Shown in pieces: positions 18,209-28,300 of a DNA stretch of 64,000 bases (positions are counted from its first letter, which is position 1; every line of letters begins with the position of its first letter). The notes beneath the pieces were generated by a model, which was not told the DNA's origin, searched no databases, and saw nothing but the letters and a program-made list of their open reading frames with translations. The stretch is from JAHDHW01 sp965277415. Lineage in GTDB: Bacteria > Bacteroidota > Bacteroidia > Chitinophagales > Saprospiraceae. The DNA is taken from assembly GCA_965277415.1 (NCBI GenBank), contig CBDICS010000092.1, positions 57,950 through 121,949 on the forward strand. Direction: 5' to 3'. A program made the translations under genes and the position numbers.

Positions 18209-19050
18209 ATTGAAATTTTTGAAAGGGCTAGAAAAATCAAGGAGAAAAGATATCTAAAGTTGAATGTATCTCTATTCTGGAAGCATAAATGTAAAATTAT
18301 AATATCATTCTTAAAGTAATACATACATTTTGTTAGCCTTATATATAACAAGAGTTGTTAATCTTTTTGAAAAACTTATATTGATAAAATGAACCCAAAG
18401 TGTAGAATTGACGTAAACGAAAATGGTTAAAAGCCAATTTGGGACAAATTCAACTAAGAGATGAATCAAAAAAAAATGATTTTAGGGTGAAAATTAAATT
18501 TTATTATTACCTTTATCGTGGATTTTAAAATGCTTGGGTCTTAAAGTATCTTTAATGTTCAAAAAGATCACCTCAGTTTTACACTTCTATGAGAATTCAC
18601 GAATAATAAATACTTTAATAGTAAGTATCCTTTATTGTTATTTAGAGGGCTTAAAATTAGAGTATGTTTTTTAAATAATACCATTCCATTAAGGTCTTGT
18701 TTAAACAATCACCTTTCTATAGAATCTCTAAACTAAAAATTTCCAAATTCGCTTATTGACGAATTGGCAGTGCCTTAAGCCGCACTTCCCAAATTAAAGC
18801 CTAATGCTTTTTCAAAGTAAAAGTACTTTGATATAAAAATAGTCAGTAGAGGTATTATAATTTTAGAATGGTCTATTTTTTACTAAAATTATTAATAATA
18901 TACTTCATAATGAAACCCAAATATGGTCTATACGTTTGGTTTTTATTCTGACTTACCATAAAGTTTTATGGTTCTTGAAACATGGATTTAAACAACATTT
19001 TATAAATAACAAGTTATACATAATTATTCTTAACATCCAAAAACAGAATT
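18209..19050. other. Long non-coding stretch before the HYR giant
   Basis: About 840 AT-rich bases with stops in all frames and no recognisable gene. Small palindromes occur, for example ACCATAAA/TTTATGGT near 18956 and an imperfect CCAAATTC/GAATTGG near 18745. It probably holds the promoter and leader of the next gene, but no -7 box is convincing. Confidence 0.5.
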
Positions 19051-22000
19051 ATGGTATCGATTATTACATCCCTGAACAATTCAGTTCAGAACATTTTTAC
19101 GAAAACCATAGAAAGACTCATGACGCGAAAAGCCATATTATCGATATTCGCTGTTGCTGTTTTTCTATTAGGGGGGAATTTGGGATTTAGCCAAACAGCT
19201 CCTGCATTCATGAATGCTTGTCCTACTGCTGCAATGGTGACTTTACCTGCGGGAGGGGGAACAATTACTTTTACTGATGCGAATATTCCTACATTATTAG
19301 GAACAAATGCTTTTGATCCTGACGGAACTGCCTCTATTGCTTATAGTGCATCTCCTGCTTCTGTGGATTGTGCTAGTATTGCAATGAATCCAATTATGAT
19401 TACGGTCACGGCTACTGATGTAGACGGAAGTACAGATTGTGTGGTTTCTGTCACCGTTGTAGATGGCGGCCCTACGGCAGTTTGCCAAGATATTACGGTT
19501 GATGTTGGATCAGGAATGGTTACCGTGATGCCTGGTGATCTTGACAATGGTAGTTCAGGCTGTGTAGCACCGACTTTGACAATTATGGGTGGAAATCCTA
19601 CTTACGATTGTACAGATATTGCGGGATCTCCTTATACACTTACTTTGAGTGCTAATGCAGGTGCAGCTACTTGTATGGCAACAGTAACTGTGGTAGACAA
19701 TGTAAATCCAACAATTACTTGTCCTGCTGATATTACTGTAAATACGGATGCTGGTATCTGTACGGCCTCTGGTGTTGCTTTAGGGGCACCTGTCGTAATG
19801 GATCTTTGTGGAATTGCGTCTACGACTAATAATGCACCTTCTCCTTTTCCTATCGGGGTGACAACAGTCACTTGGACAGTAACAGACATGAATGGTAATA
19901 CAAATACCTGTGATCAAGATGTGACGGTGGTTGATATGGAAGCTCCAGTAGCTATGTGTCAAGATATTACAGTTGATTTAGATGATATGGGTAATGCAAC
20001 GATTGTTGCTGCTGATATTGATGGTGGAAGTACTGACAATTGTACAATGTCTGGGGCATTGGTTTTATCTGCTTCTCAAACAGCTTTTACTTGTACTGAT
20101 TTAGGTTCAAATATGATTACTTTGACAGTAACAGATGGAGCTGGATTAATGCACTCTTGTATTGCCAATGTCTTAGTACAAGATGTTACACCACCACCAT
20201 CTTATCCTGATTTACCTACGATGGGGACTATCCCAAATACTGCTAATGATTGTGAAGCGACCGTTTCTTGGCCATCTACATTGACTGATGTATGTGTTGG
20301 TGCTGTAGCAGTAGTAGTAGATTCAGCAAGAGATGAAAAAGGCGCTGCGATTACAATATTAACCGCTGGACCAAATCACTTTGGAGATTTTCCAGTAGGA
20401 GAAAATACTGTTTACTATAATACTACTGATGGAATGAATACCTTAGTTGATTCATTTACAGTGACGGTTGTAGATACAGAAGCTCCGGTATTGACTTGTC
20501 CTGGAGATCAGACACAAGAAATTGCTTCTTGTGCAGGGAATGACCAATTTGTAGATAGTTTTATTCCATTAGCTTCCTTTTCTGATAACTGTTCTAATAA
20601 TCTATCAGTAACTCAGAATCCTGCTCCGAATACAGTACTAAGTACACTTCCTGGAATTTCAAATCCACCAGTTGATGGGGAGACTTATATGGTAACGATT
20701 ACAGTAGATGATGGTAATAATCAAACGACATGTACGGCATTTAATGTGACGTTATCAGAAAATGATGCTCCTCAACCAGATATAGCTGGAGCAACATTAA
20801 CGATGTTGACATCGACTTGTGGGCCTTTGGAAGTTACGGCTCCAACAGCTACAGATGCGTGTGGTAATCCAATATGTGGTACACCTTTCCCTATAGACCC
20901 AATGATTTGGAATCAAGTACCCGGCACAGGACCTTGTCCAGGCGCTACTGTTTTCACTACTTTTGCAGGAGCAGCTAATCCACAGCCAGTACCTCCAGTT
21001 GGTACAGGAGGTACTGGCTGTGTTGGTGGTCCTACAACTTCTGTTGCTACTGTAACGGAGACTGGTGTAATAGGGGCCGCAACTGGTGAATTTAGAATCG
21101 AAAGCGTTAATTTAGATATTGCACATACTTGGACATCTGACCTTGAAATTGATTTAGTTGCTCCGGATGGAACGACTTGGGACTTATCTTCTGATAACGG
21201 AGTTGGCAGCGACGAAGGTTATCAGAATACTACTTTTACAGATGCTGCTGCTGTTAATATTACAGCGGGATTTTCACCATTTACAGGTAATTTTCAAGCT
21301 GAAGAAGGCTTATTGAGTGCTGGGTTTGATGGAGTATCTATAAATGGTGCTTGGACGCTAAGTATATGTGATGACTCAAGTGGAGATATCGGAGTATTAA
21401 ACTCCTGGAGTATTACTTTTGCTAATAATCCTACTGGTAGTATTCCAGAATATGAATTTGAGCCAGGAAATCATGTGATCACTTGGATTTATGATGATGG
21501 CAATGGAAATTCTTCTTCTCAATTGCAACAGATCAATGTAAGTAATGATATGATCGACCCTGTTGTAGCTTGTCAGGATATAACGGTTGAACTCGATGCT
21601 AATGGAAATGCGAGTATAGTTGCTGATGATGTTCAGGCGGCTACCGGGTTTAGATTGGATTTAGAGGAGACGGGCATTCCAGATGCTGGTGGCTCTATAA
21701 GCATGTCAGTCGAAGCACCAAATACAGAAACGGTTACTTTTGATTGGGCTTATACAACGACCGATCCTGGCTTTGAAGCATTGACTTATTTTGTCAATGG
21801 AGGACCACTTCCAAATGGTACTGTTATTTCTGCAAGTACAGGTATGGGGTCTACAGCAATTCCACTTGTCGCTGGTGATATCCTTACTATAGAGATTTTA
21901 ACAATTGATAATGATTCTGGGTCTGGATCGCCTTTTTCTAATGTGGTTATAAATAATTTTAGCCCTGGTTTTACAGGTGGATATAGCCTTGGGAACTGGG

Positions 22001-25000
22001 TGTTTTTAGAAAATAATGTACAGAGTGGTTTAATGACTCCGATAGATGGTGACCCCTCAGATGATTGTACTGATGTTGCCGATTTAATTCCGACATTATC
22101 TATTTCTCAGACTGCTTTTGATTGTTCAGATATAGGAGCAGCTATTCCTGTGACATTATCAGTGACGGATGAAGCTGGAAATGTTGGATCATGTATAGCT
22201 ATGGTGACGGTAGTAGATGAATTGGAACCAGTATTAACCTTAAGTCCTGGTACAGGAAGTGTGGCAGATGTTACTGTTGATTGTAATACTATTCCTGCTG
22301 TAACTCAAGTCTTTACTGCGAATGATAATTGTGATGGAGCATTGGCAGTTACAGCGAATGAATCAGACGATCAATCCAATAATCCATTAAGTTGTGCTTT
22401 TTATAATTACACAATTACAAGGACTTGGACAGCAACTGATGCGAATAGCAATATTGGAACAGTTACTCAAATGATTACAGTGGAAGACACCGATGCGCCA
22501 GCTAATGTGATGTTTAGTATGAACATTCCTGCTAATGACACCATCAGTACGGATGCTACTGGATGTACGGCTTCTGTATCTTTGTCTGTAGCATCTACGG
22601 ATGATTGTGCAGCTTTAAACTCTCTTACAATAACAAATAATTCAGCTTTTGCTAATGCGGGCGGAGCGGATGCAAGTGGTGATTACCCTGGTGGTTTCCA
22701 TGCTGTTCAATTTACGATTACGGATCCATGTGGTAATACAAGCAACTGGACTGAATCATTCTGGGTTCAGGATTTAATAGCTCCTGTTGCTTCATGTGTG
22801 AATAGCCTTAACCTTGGATTACCTTCAAGCGGGATATTAGTATTATTACCGACTGCTGTGAATAGTGGTAGTTTTGATAATTGTGGTGTGATATCTATGA
22901 TGACCGTAGATCCAGATACTTTCAGATGTGAGGATGTTGGAATGACACATCCTGTTACCTTGACCGTATGGGATAATAATGGAAATAGTTCAAGTTGTAA
23001 TACTTCAGTAACGATTCAAGAGAATAATGCTCCTACAGCAATTTGTCAATCTATTAATGTAACATTGGATGCCAATGGCGAAGCTAATATTACTGCAGCA
23101 AGTATTGACAATGGAAGTTTTGATGATTGTACACCTGTAGACTTAGCTGCTTCGCAAACATTTTTTACGGAAGCAGATTTAGGAACTAATGTAGTCACGC
23201 TCACCGTAACAGATGATTATGGTAATTCTAGCTCTTGTAATGCGAATGTAATAGTAGGACTTCCTCCTACTTGTTTTAATATGCCAGCTCTAGTACAAGG
23301 AGGAGCAGGTGATATCGTGCAAATAGCGGTTACAGCTTCAGACTTTACGAGATTGGTTGGTTTCCAATGGGAAGTTGGTTTAGGCGATCCAGATGTTGGA
23401 GAGTTTGTTGGTGTTAGTGATATACACCCTGATTTAGATAATTTCTTATTGGATCAAATCATCCAAACGGATTCATTTATTTCATTGATTGATACCATGT
23501 TTGTTCCTGATATAAATGGAATGGATAGTATTGCTGGAATTGATACTACTTATACACCGCTATTTGATAATATCAGTGTGACTTGGTTACAAAGTGATCA
23601 AGATCCAATGACAAATGAATTGCTCCCTATTACATTTGGACCAACAGATACGTTATTTAATATTGATTTATTCCTGACAGGAAATATATTTGATGTTAGT
23701 ACAATTGATCTTATTGATGGTTCTGGTACAACACCGCCTCAGGTCGTGTATAGCTTTAATAATACATTCTATCCGGTTGGTTTCCCAACATTCAATTGTG
23801 TAGGTCCTGGTTTGGTTCGGATTGGACAATTACTTTTCGCAGGAGAGATATTTACGGAAACACCTGAGCAAGTTGCCTTAGTAGATGTAGATTTGATTAC
23901 TCTAGGAACAAATACAATTGTCGATACAGATCAAACTGAAACAGATGGTTTATATGAAGTGATTACATTCAATAGTGGTTCATATGTGCTTAGGCCATCT
24001 AAGACTGTGAATTGGTCAAATGGTATTGATGTACTGGATGTTGGTTTGATTCAAAGACATACAGTAGGTAATCCATATGTAGGATCTGCCTATAAGAAGA
24101 TTGCAGCCGATGTATCTGGTAATGGTGATATTACAACTTTCGATGCTGTATTATTGAATGCTTATATCGCAAGTTTCTTCTCAGCGGCGCAACAACCTTC
24201 TACTCCTTCTTGGCAGTTTGTAGATGCTAAACAAGCTATCCCAAATGATCAGAATGCATTTGTTCCATCATTTAGAGATACGATTATATTACCAAGTATC
24301 AATTCTGACTCTTTAGGTAATGATTTTGTAGCCGTAAAAACAGGTGATATTGGAGGTTTAGAAACCGCAGATGTTACGATGTTTGGTCAAGGTCCAGATG
24401 ATAGAGAATCAGATGTACTTTCATTCTTTGTTGAAGATCAAAGAATTGTAAAAGATCAAGAAATTACATTGGATTTTACTACTGAGAATTTTGAGCAGAT
24501 GATGGCTTACCAGTGGATTTTGAAATTCAATCCTTCTGTTCTTAACTATACCGGATTTAGTAATGCTAATCTTCCTAATTTAGGAGAGCTTGGTTTTAGT
24601 GAAGCTCGTATCAATGAAGGTGAGATTATTCTTACTTGGTTTGCAGGGAATGATATTACAGTAAAAGCAGAAGACGTAGTCTTTAGTTTAAACTTTGAAA
24701 TACTAGAATCTGCTGGAACAATCAGCGATTTATTTAGTATTCAAACTTATGAAAACTTTGCTGCTGTTGCTTATCGAGGAGATGAAACGCCAATGGAAAT
24801 TGAATTGACTTTTACAGAACCAACTGCAAAACCTTCTGAGTTCGCATTGAATCAAAATACACCGAATCCATTTAAAGATGAGACGCTTATTAGCTTTACT
24901 TTACCAGAGGCTACCAATGCAACATTATCTATAATGGACATTACAGGAAGACTTTTGAAAACTTATGAAGGAGCATTTGCTCAAGGTTATAATGAAATTA

Positions 25001-25098
25001 GCATTAATAGAAGTGAATTACCACATTCAGGGACTTTATTTTATGAATTAAAAACACCTGATAATACTGCTTCTATGAAGATGATAATAATCGATTAA
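19051..25098 (+). CDS. Giant secreted HYR-repeat protein with P-domain, cohesin-like and dockerin-like modules, T9SS type A sorting domain
   Basis: A 2015-aa exported protein. The signal peptide core is ILSIFAVAVFLLGGNLGFSQ; translation may start at 19051 or at the closer ATG 19120. About ten HYR/Ig-like repeats with paired cysteines (openings such as CQDITVDV, CPADITV) fill residues ~60-1400. They are interrupted by a proprotein-convertase P-domain near 650-790 (IAHTWTSDLEIDLVAPDGTTWDLS .. GAWTLSICDD). Residues ~1405-1590 look cohesin-like, ~1655-1710 hold two dockerin-like calcium loops (NGIDVLDVGLIQRHTVG, DVSGNGDITTFDAVLLNAYI), and ~1789-1897 form a second cohesin-like domain. The last ~90 residues (NTPNPFKDETLISF.. 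to the end) are a type A T9SS sorting domain. Likely surface-attached or released adhesin/matrix protein; the ligand is unknown. Confidence 0.88.
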   Translation: MVSIITSLNNSVQNIFTKTIERLMTRKAILSIFAVAVFLLGGNLGFSQTAPAFMNACPTAAMVTLPAGGGTITFTDANIPTLLGTNAFDPDGTASIAYSASPASVDCASIAMNPIMITVTATDVDGSTDCVVSVTVVDGGPTAVCQDITVDVGSGMVTVMPGDLDNGSSGCVAPTLTIMGGNPTYDCTDIAGSPYTLTLSANAGAATCMATVTVVDNVNPTITCPADITVNTDAGICTASGVALGAPVVMDLCGIASTTNNAPSPFPIGVTTVTWTVTDMNGNTNTCDQDVTVVDMEAPVAMCQDITVDLDDMGNATIVAADIDGGSTDNCTMSGALVLSASQTAFTCTDLGSNMITLTVTDGAGLMHSCIANVLVQDVTPPPSYPDLPTMGTIPNTANDCEATVSWPSTLTDVCVGAVAVVVDSARDEKGAAITILTAGPNHFGDFPVGENTVYYNTTDGMNTLVDSFTVTVVDTEAPVLTCPGDQTQEIASCAGNDQFVDSFIPLASFSDNCSNNLSVTQNPAPNTVLSTLPGISNPPVDGETYMVTITVDDGNNQTTCTAFNVTLSENDAPQPDIAGATLTMLTSTCGPLEVTAPTATDACGNPICGTPFPIDPMIWNQVPGTGPCPGATVFTTFAGAANPQPVPPVGTGGTGCVGGPTTSVATVTETGVIGAATGEFRIESVNLDIAHTWTSDLEIDLVAPDGTTWDLSSDNGVGSDEGYQNTTFTDAAAVNITAGFSPFTGNFQAEEGLLSAGFDGVSINGAWTLSICDDSSGDIGVLNSWSITFANNPTGSIPEYEFEPGNHVITWIYDDGNGNSSSQLQQINVSNDMIDPVVACQDITVELDANGNASIVADDVQAATGFRLDLEETGIPDAGGSISMSVEAPNTETVTFDWAYTTTDPGFEALTYFVNGGPLPNGTVISASTGMGSTAIPLVAGDILTIEILTIDNDSGSGSPFSNVVINNFSPGFTGGYSLGNWVFLENNVQSGLMTPIDGDPSDDCTDVADLIPTLSISQTAFDCSDIGAAIPVTLSVTDEAGNVGSCIAMVTVVDELEPVLTLSPGTGSVADVTVDCNTIPAVTQVFTANDNCDGALAVTANESDDQSNNPLSCAFYNYTITRTWTATDANSNIGTVTQMITVEDTDAPANVMFSMNIPANDTISTDATGCTASVSLSVASTDDCAALNSLTITNNSAFANAGGADASGDYPGGFHAVQFTITDPCGNTSNWTESFWVQDLIAPVASCVNSLNLGLPSSGILVLLPTAVNSGSFDNCGVISMMTVDPDTFRCEDVGMTHPVTLTVWDNNGNSSSCNTSVTIQENNAPTAICQSINVTLDANGEANITAASIDNGSFDDCTPVDLAASQTFFTEADLGTNVVTLTVTDDYGNSSSCNANVIVGLPPTCFNMPALVQGGAGDIVQIAVTASDFTRLVGFQWEVGLGDPDVGEFVGVSDIHPDLDNFLLDQIIQTDSFISLIDTMFVPDINGMDSIAGIDTTYTPLFDNISVTWLQSDQDPMTNELLPITFGPTDTLFNIDLFLTGNIFDVSTIDLIDGSGTTPPQVVYSFNNTFYPVGFPTFNCVGPGLVRIGQLLFAGEIFTETPEQVALVDVDLITLGTNTIVDTDQTETDGLYEVITFNSGSYVLRPSKTVNWSNGIDVLDVGLIQRHTVGNPYVGSAYKKIAADVSGNGDITTFDAVLLNAYIASFFSAAQQPSTPSWQFVDAKQAIPNDQNAFVPSFRDTIILPSINSDSLGNDFVAVKTGDIGGLETADVTMFGQGPDDRESDVLSFFVEDQRIVKDQEITLDFTTENFEQMMAYQWILKFNPSVLNYTGFSNANLPNLGELGFSEARINEGEIILTWFAGNDITVKAEDVVFSLNFEILESAGTISDLFSIQTYENFAAVAYRGDETPMEIELTFTEPTAKPSEFALNQNTPNPFKDETLISFTLPEATNATLSIMDITGRLLKTYEGAFAQGYNEISINRSELPHSGTLFYELKTPDNTASMKMIIID

Positions 25099-25108
25099 TC
25101 ATAATTTA

Positions 25109-25145
25109 CCCAAGAGTGGCATTTGCTGCTCTTGGGTTGTTTTTA
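25109..25145 (+). terminator. Terminator after the first HYR giant
   Basis: CCCAAGAG (25109-25116) pairs with CTCTTGGG (25129-25136) around a 12-base loop, followed by TTGTTTTT. It starts 10 bases after the stop and separates this gene from the next giant. Confidence 0.85.
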
Positions 25146-25368
25146 TACTTGACACTTTTAGAACTTATATTTTTTTTGTTACTAAGAAACGAGAAAAAAA
25201 GGAGGGAGGGATACCCGTCATTAAAAGAATATTCTACCTCCTTATTCTGCTTGAAGTCAAAGAACATCCTATTTTCTATTAACAGATTTTAGTACCGTTA
25301 AAAATTAGATCGACTATTAAAGATTCTGTTCTATTTTTTAATAATACTTAGAAAACATTTTTTTCGTT

Positions 25369-28300
25369 ATGCGAAAGATAATCTCAGTAATATATCTACT
25401 CTGCTTTTTTAGCTTTTTCAACACTACTTCAGCACAAGTGGTGTTTACAGCAAGTAGCCCCAATCCCAATTGTGATGATGCTACTTTTTGTGTTGAAATT
25501 TCGGTATCGGATTTTGATTCTATTACCAGTTTTCAACATGTGTATGAATGGGATACAACCATAATGCAAATACTTTCGTTTACAGACTTTATGCCTGCAA
25601 CAGGACTAGGTATCCCTCCTAACCCTGATTCTATGAATGTAGGAAGGGCACCATATTCTTGGTTGACTTTTCTAACAAGTGAAAACTTAGCAGATGGATT
25701 TGTTGTGGCTGAATTTTGTTTCAATGTAAATAATAATGGAACAGGAGATATGGCCTTTACTGGATCTAATACTACTTTACAAAGAGTAGATGGAATAGTA
25801 AATGGTACAAATACTGAGAATATTCCAGCAATTTATAATAATGGAAATATTGTTTTTCAAGATACCGAAAACCCTTTGATTACATGCCCGAATGATACAA
25901 CTATCATGAGTAATGGAACAATGGTCGGTGATATTGCTCCTGTAAGTTTTTCTGATAACTGTGAAATCGATTCTGTGGATTATGTGATGACGATGGGAGG
26001 GATGAATATTGGATCAGGATTGGATGATGCGAGTGGAGAATCTTTTAATTTAGGTACTACGAATGTAATGTATACCGTTACGGATTCCGCAGGAAATGCG
26101 GCCTCTTGTTCTTTTGATGTGACCCTTTTACCTCCTCCTCCAGATACTGGTGCATTGCAGTTTATTCCTGAAATCAATTTTGATTGTGATGCAGGAACCG
26201 TTTCAATAAACATGCTAGTGATGAATTTTGATTCAATTACCGGAATGCAATTTGGAATGGAATGGGATGGAGCTGTTTTAGATTATACTGGTAATACCAT
26301 TAATTTACCAGCTTTGGCTTCCTTGAACTTAGCACCCTCTGGCAATCAAATCTTACACCTCTTTGCACCATTAGCTACTAGTTCACATTCATTGCCGGAC
26401 AACTCAGTTATTTTTACTTTAAATTTTGATTTAATAGGCACTTTTACGACACCTGTTTTGGATATTATCAGTTTTCCAGGTATTGATATTGGTGTAGGAC
26501 AAATACAAGATGGAGTAGATGTCAATTTAGTACAAGATGTTGACTTTTTCTTCTTACCAGAGGTAATTAATGTTATCGATAATACAGCACCAATGATAAC
26601 TGGATGTCCTTCGGATATAAATGTAACTAGCGATCCAGGACTTTGTGAAACCAATGTTTCGTGGACAATTCCCACAATTACTGACAACTGTAGTATTGAT
26701 ACTATTATTGTGAGTGATGTACCTGGTGTATTTCCAGTTGGTGTTGATACGGTTACTTATACAGTCATAGATATTGGTGGCAATTCCGAAACCTGTAGTT
26801 TTATAATTACCGTTTCAGATAATGAAAATCCAGTCATTTCTTGCCCTGGCTCAGTTACTGTTGATGCTACTTTTGGAACATGTGCAAATAGTACAGTCAA
26901 TATAGGGACGGCGACAGCTACTGATAACTGTGCTATAGCTTCTATCTCTCATGATGCTCCCGCTTCTTTTCCCGTAGGTTCTACAACAGTGACTTGGACC
27001 GCTACAGATGTAAATGGGAACTCGGCAACTTGTACCCAAATAGTAACTATTGTAGATAATGAATTGCCGACTATAAGTTGCCCAGCAAATATTAATGATT
27101 GTCCTAATGCATCTATATCTTTGGGAATCCCTTCTACTTCCGATAATTGTGGCGTAGCTTCAGTTACCAATAATGCGCCTTCATCATATCCTATTGGTGT
27201 AACAACAGTTACATGGACGGTTACAGATAATAATGGCAATACCGCTACCTGTATGCAAACGGTCACCATTGAAGATAATATTGTACCGATGATTACTTGT
27301 CCAAATACAGATGCAATTGATGCACCTATTGGAACTTGTAGTGCCGTGTATTCAAATAATCTAAGCCCTATTGTCTCAGATAATTGTGATATGGATTTGA
27401 CGGTTACTTTTACGGTTACAGGTGCTACATCAATAATGAATGGAATGAACGATGCGACAGGGGAGACTTTTAATGTAGGAACAAGTACGCTTACTTATTA
27501 TGTCACTGATGATGTTGGAAATATTGATAGTTGTTCTGCAACTATACAAATTAATGATAATGAATTACCAGTTTTAGATTGTCCAAATAATACGACCGTG
27601 TTTGTTCCTTCCGGTACAGTGGATACCATGCTAACAGGTCTAAATCTTTCTGCTTCTGATAATTGTGGTGTAGCCTCTACTACCTTTGGATATAGCGGTG
27701 ACTTAACAGGCACAGGAATTGGAGATGATGCTAGCATTACTTTTTTCCCTCCTGGTACGACTACGGTTACTTATTATGTCACGGACGTTAATGGAAATAT
27801 TGATAGCTGTAGTTTTGATGTGAATGTTCAAATTGTTTCTAGTGATCTTATTGGTTGTCAGCCAGATCAAATAGAATCAAATGATACAGATTCTTGTAAT
27901 GCTGTCGTAAATGGTATCGCTCCAACTATATTAGTTGCTCCAGGTGATATCGCTTCGATTACTTATACATTAAGTGGGCAAACGACAGGCTCAGGAATTA
28001 ATGATGCAAGTGGACAAATTTTTAACGTTGGTACAACAACCTTACAATATATAGCTACTGATAATTTCGGTAATATGGACACTTGTTCATTAGATATTAC
28101 TGTCAATGATACACAGCTACCAGTGTGGACGAACTGTCCTACGAATATAACAACATCAGTAAATGTAATGAATTCTTGTACGGCAGTAGTAAACTGGACA
28201 GCACCTACTGGAAGTGATAACTGTGGAATTGATGTGACTATAATTAGTCATAATCCCGGAGATGTATTTCCGATAGGAACAACTACCGTGTCATATGTAG

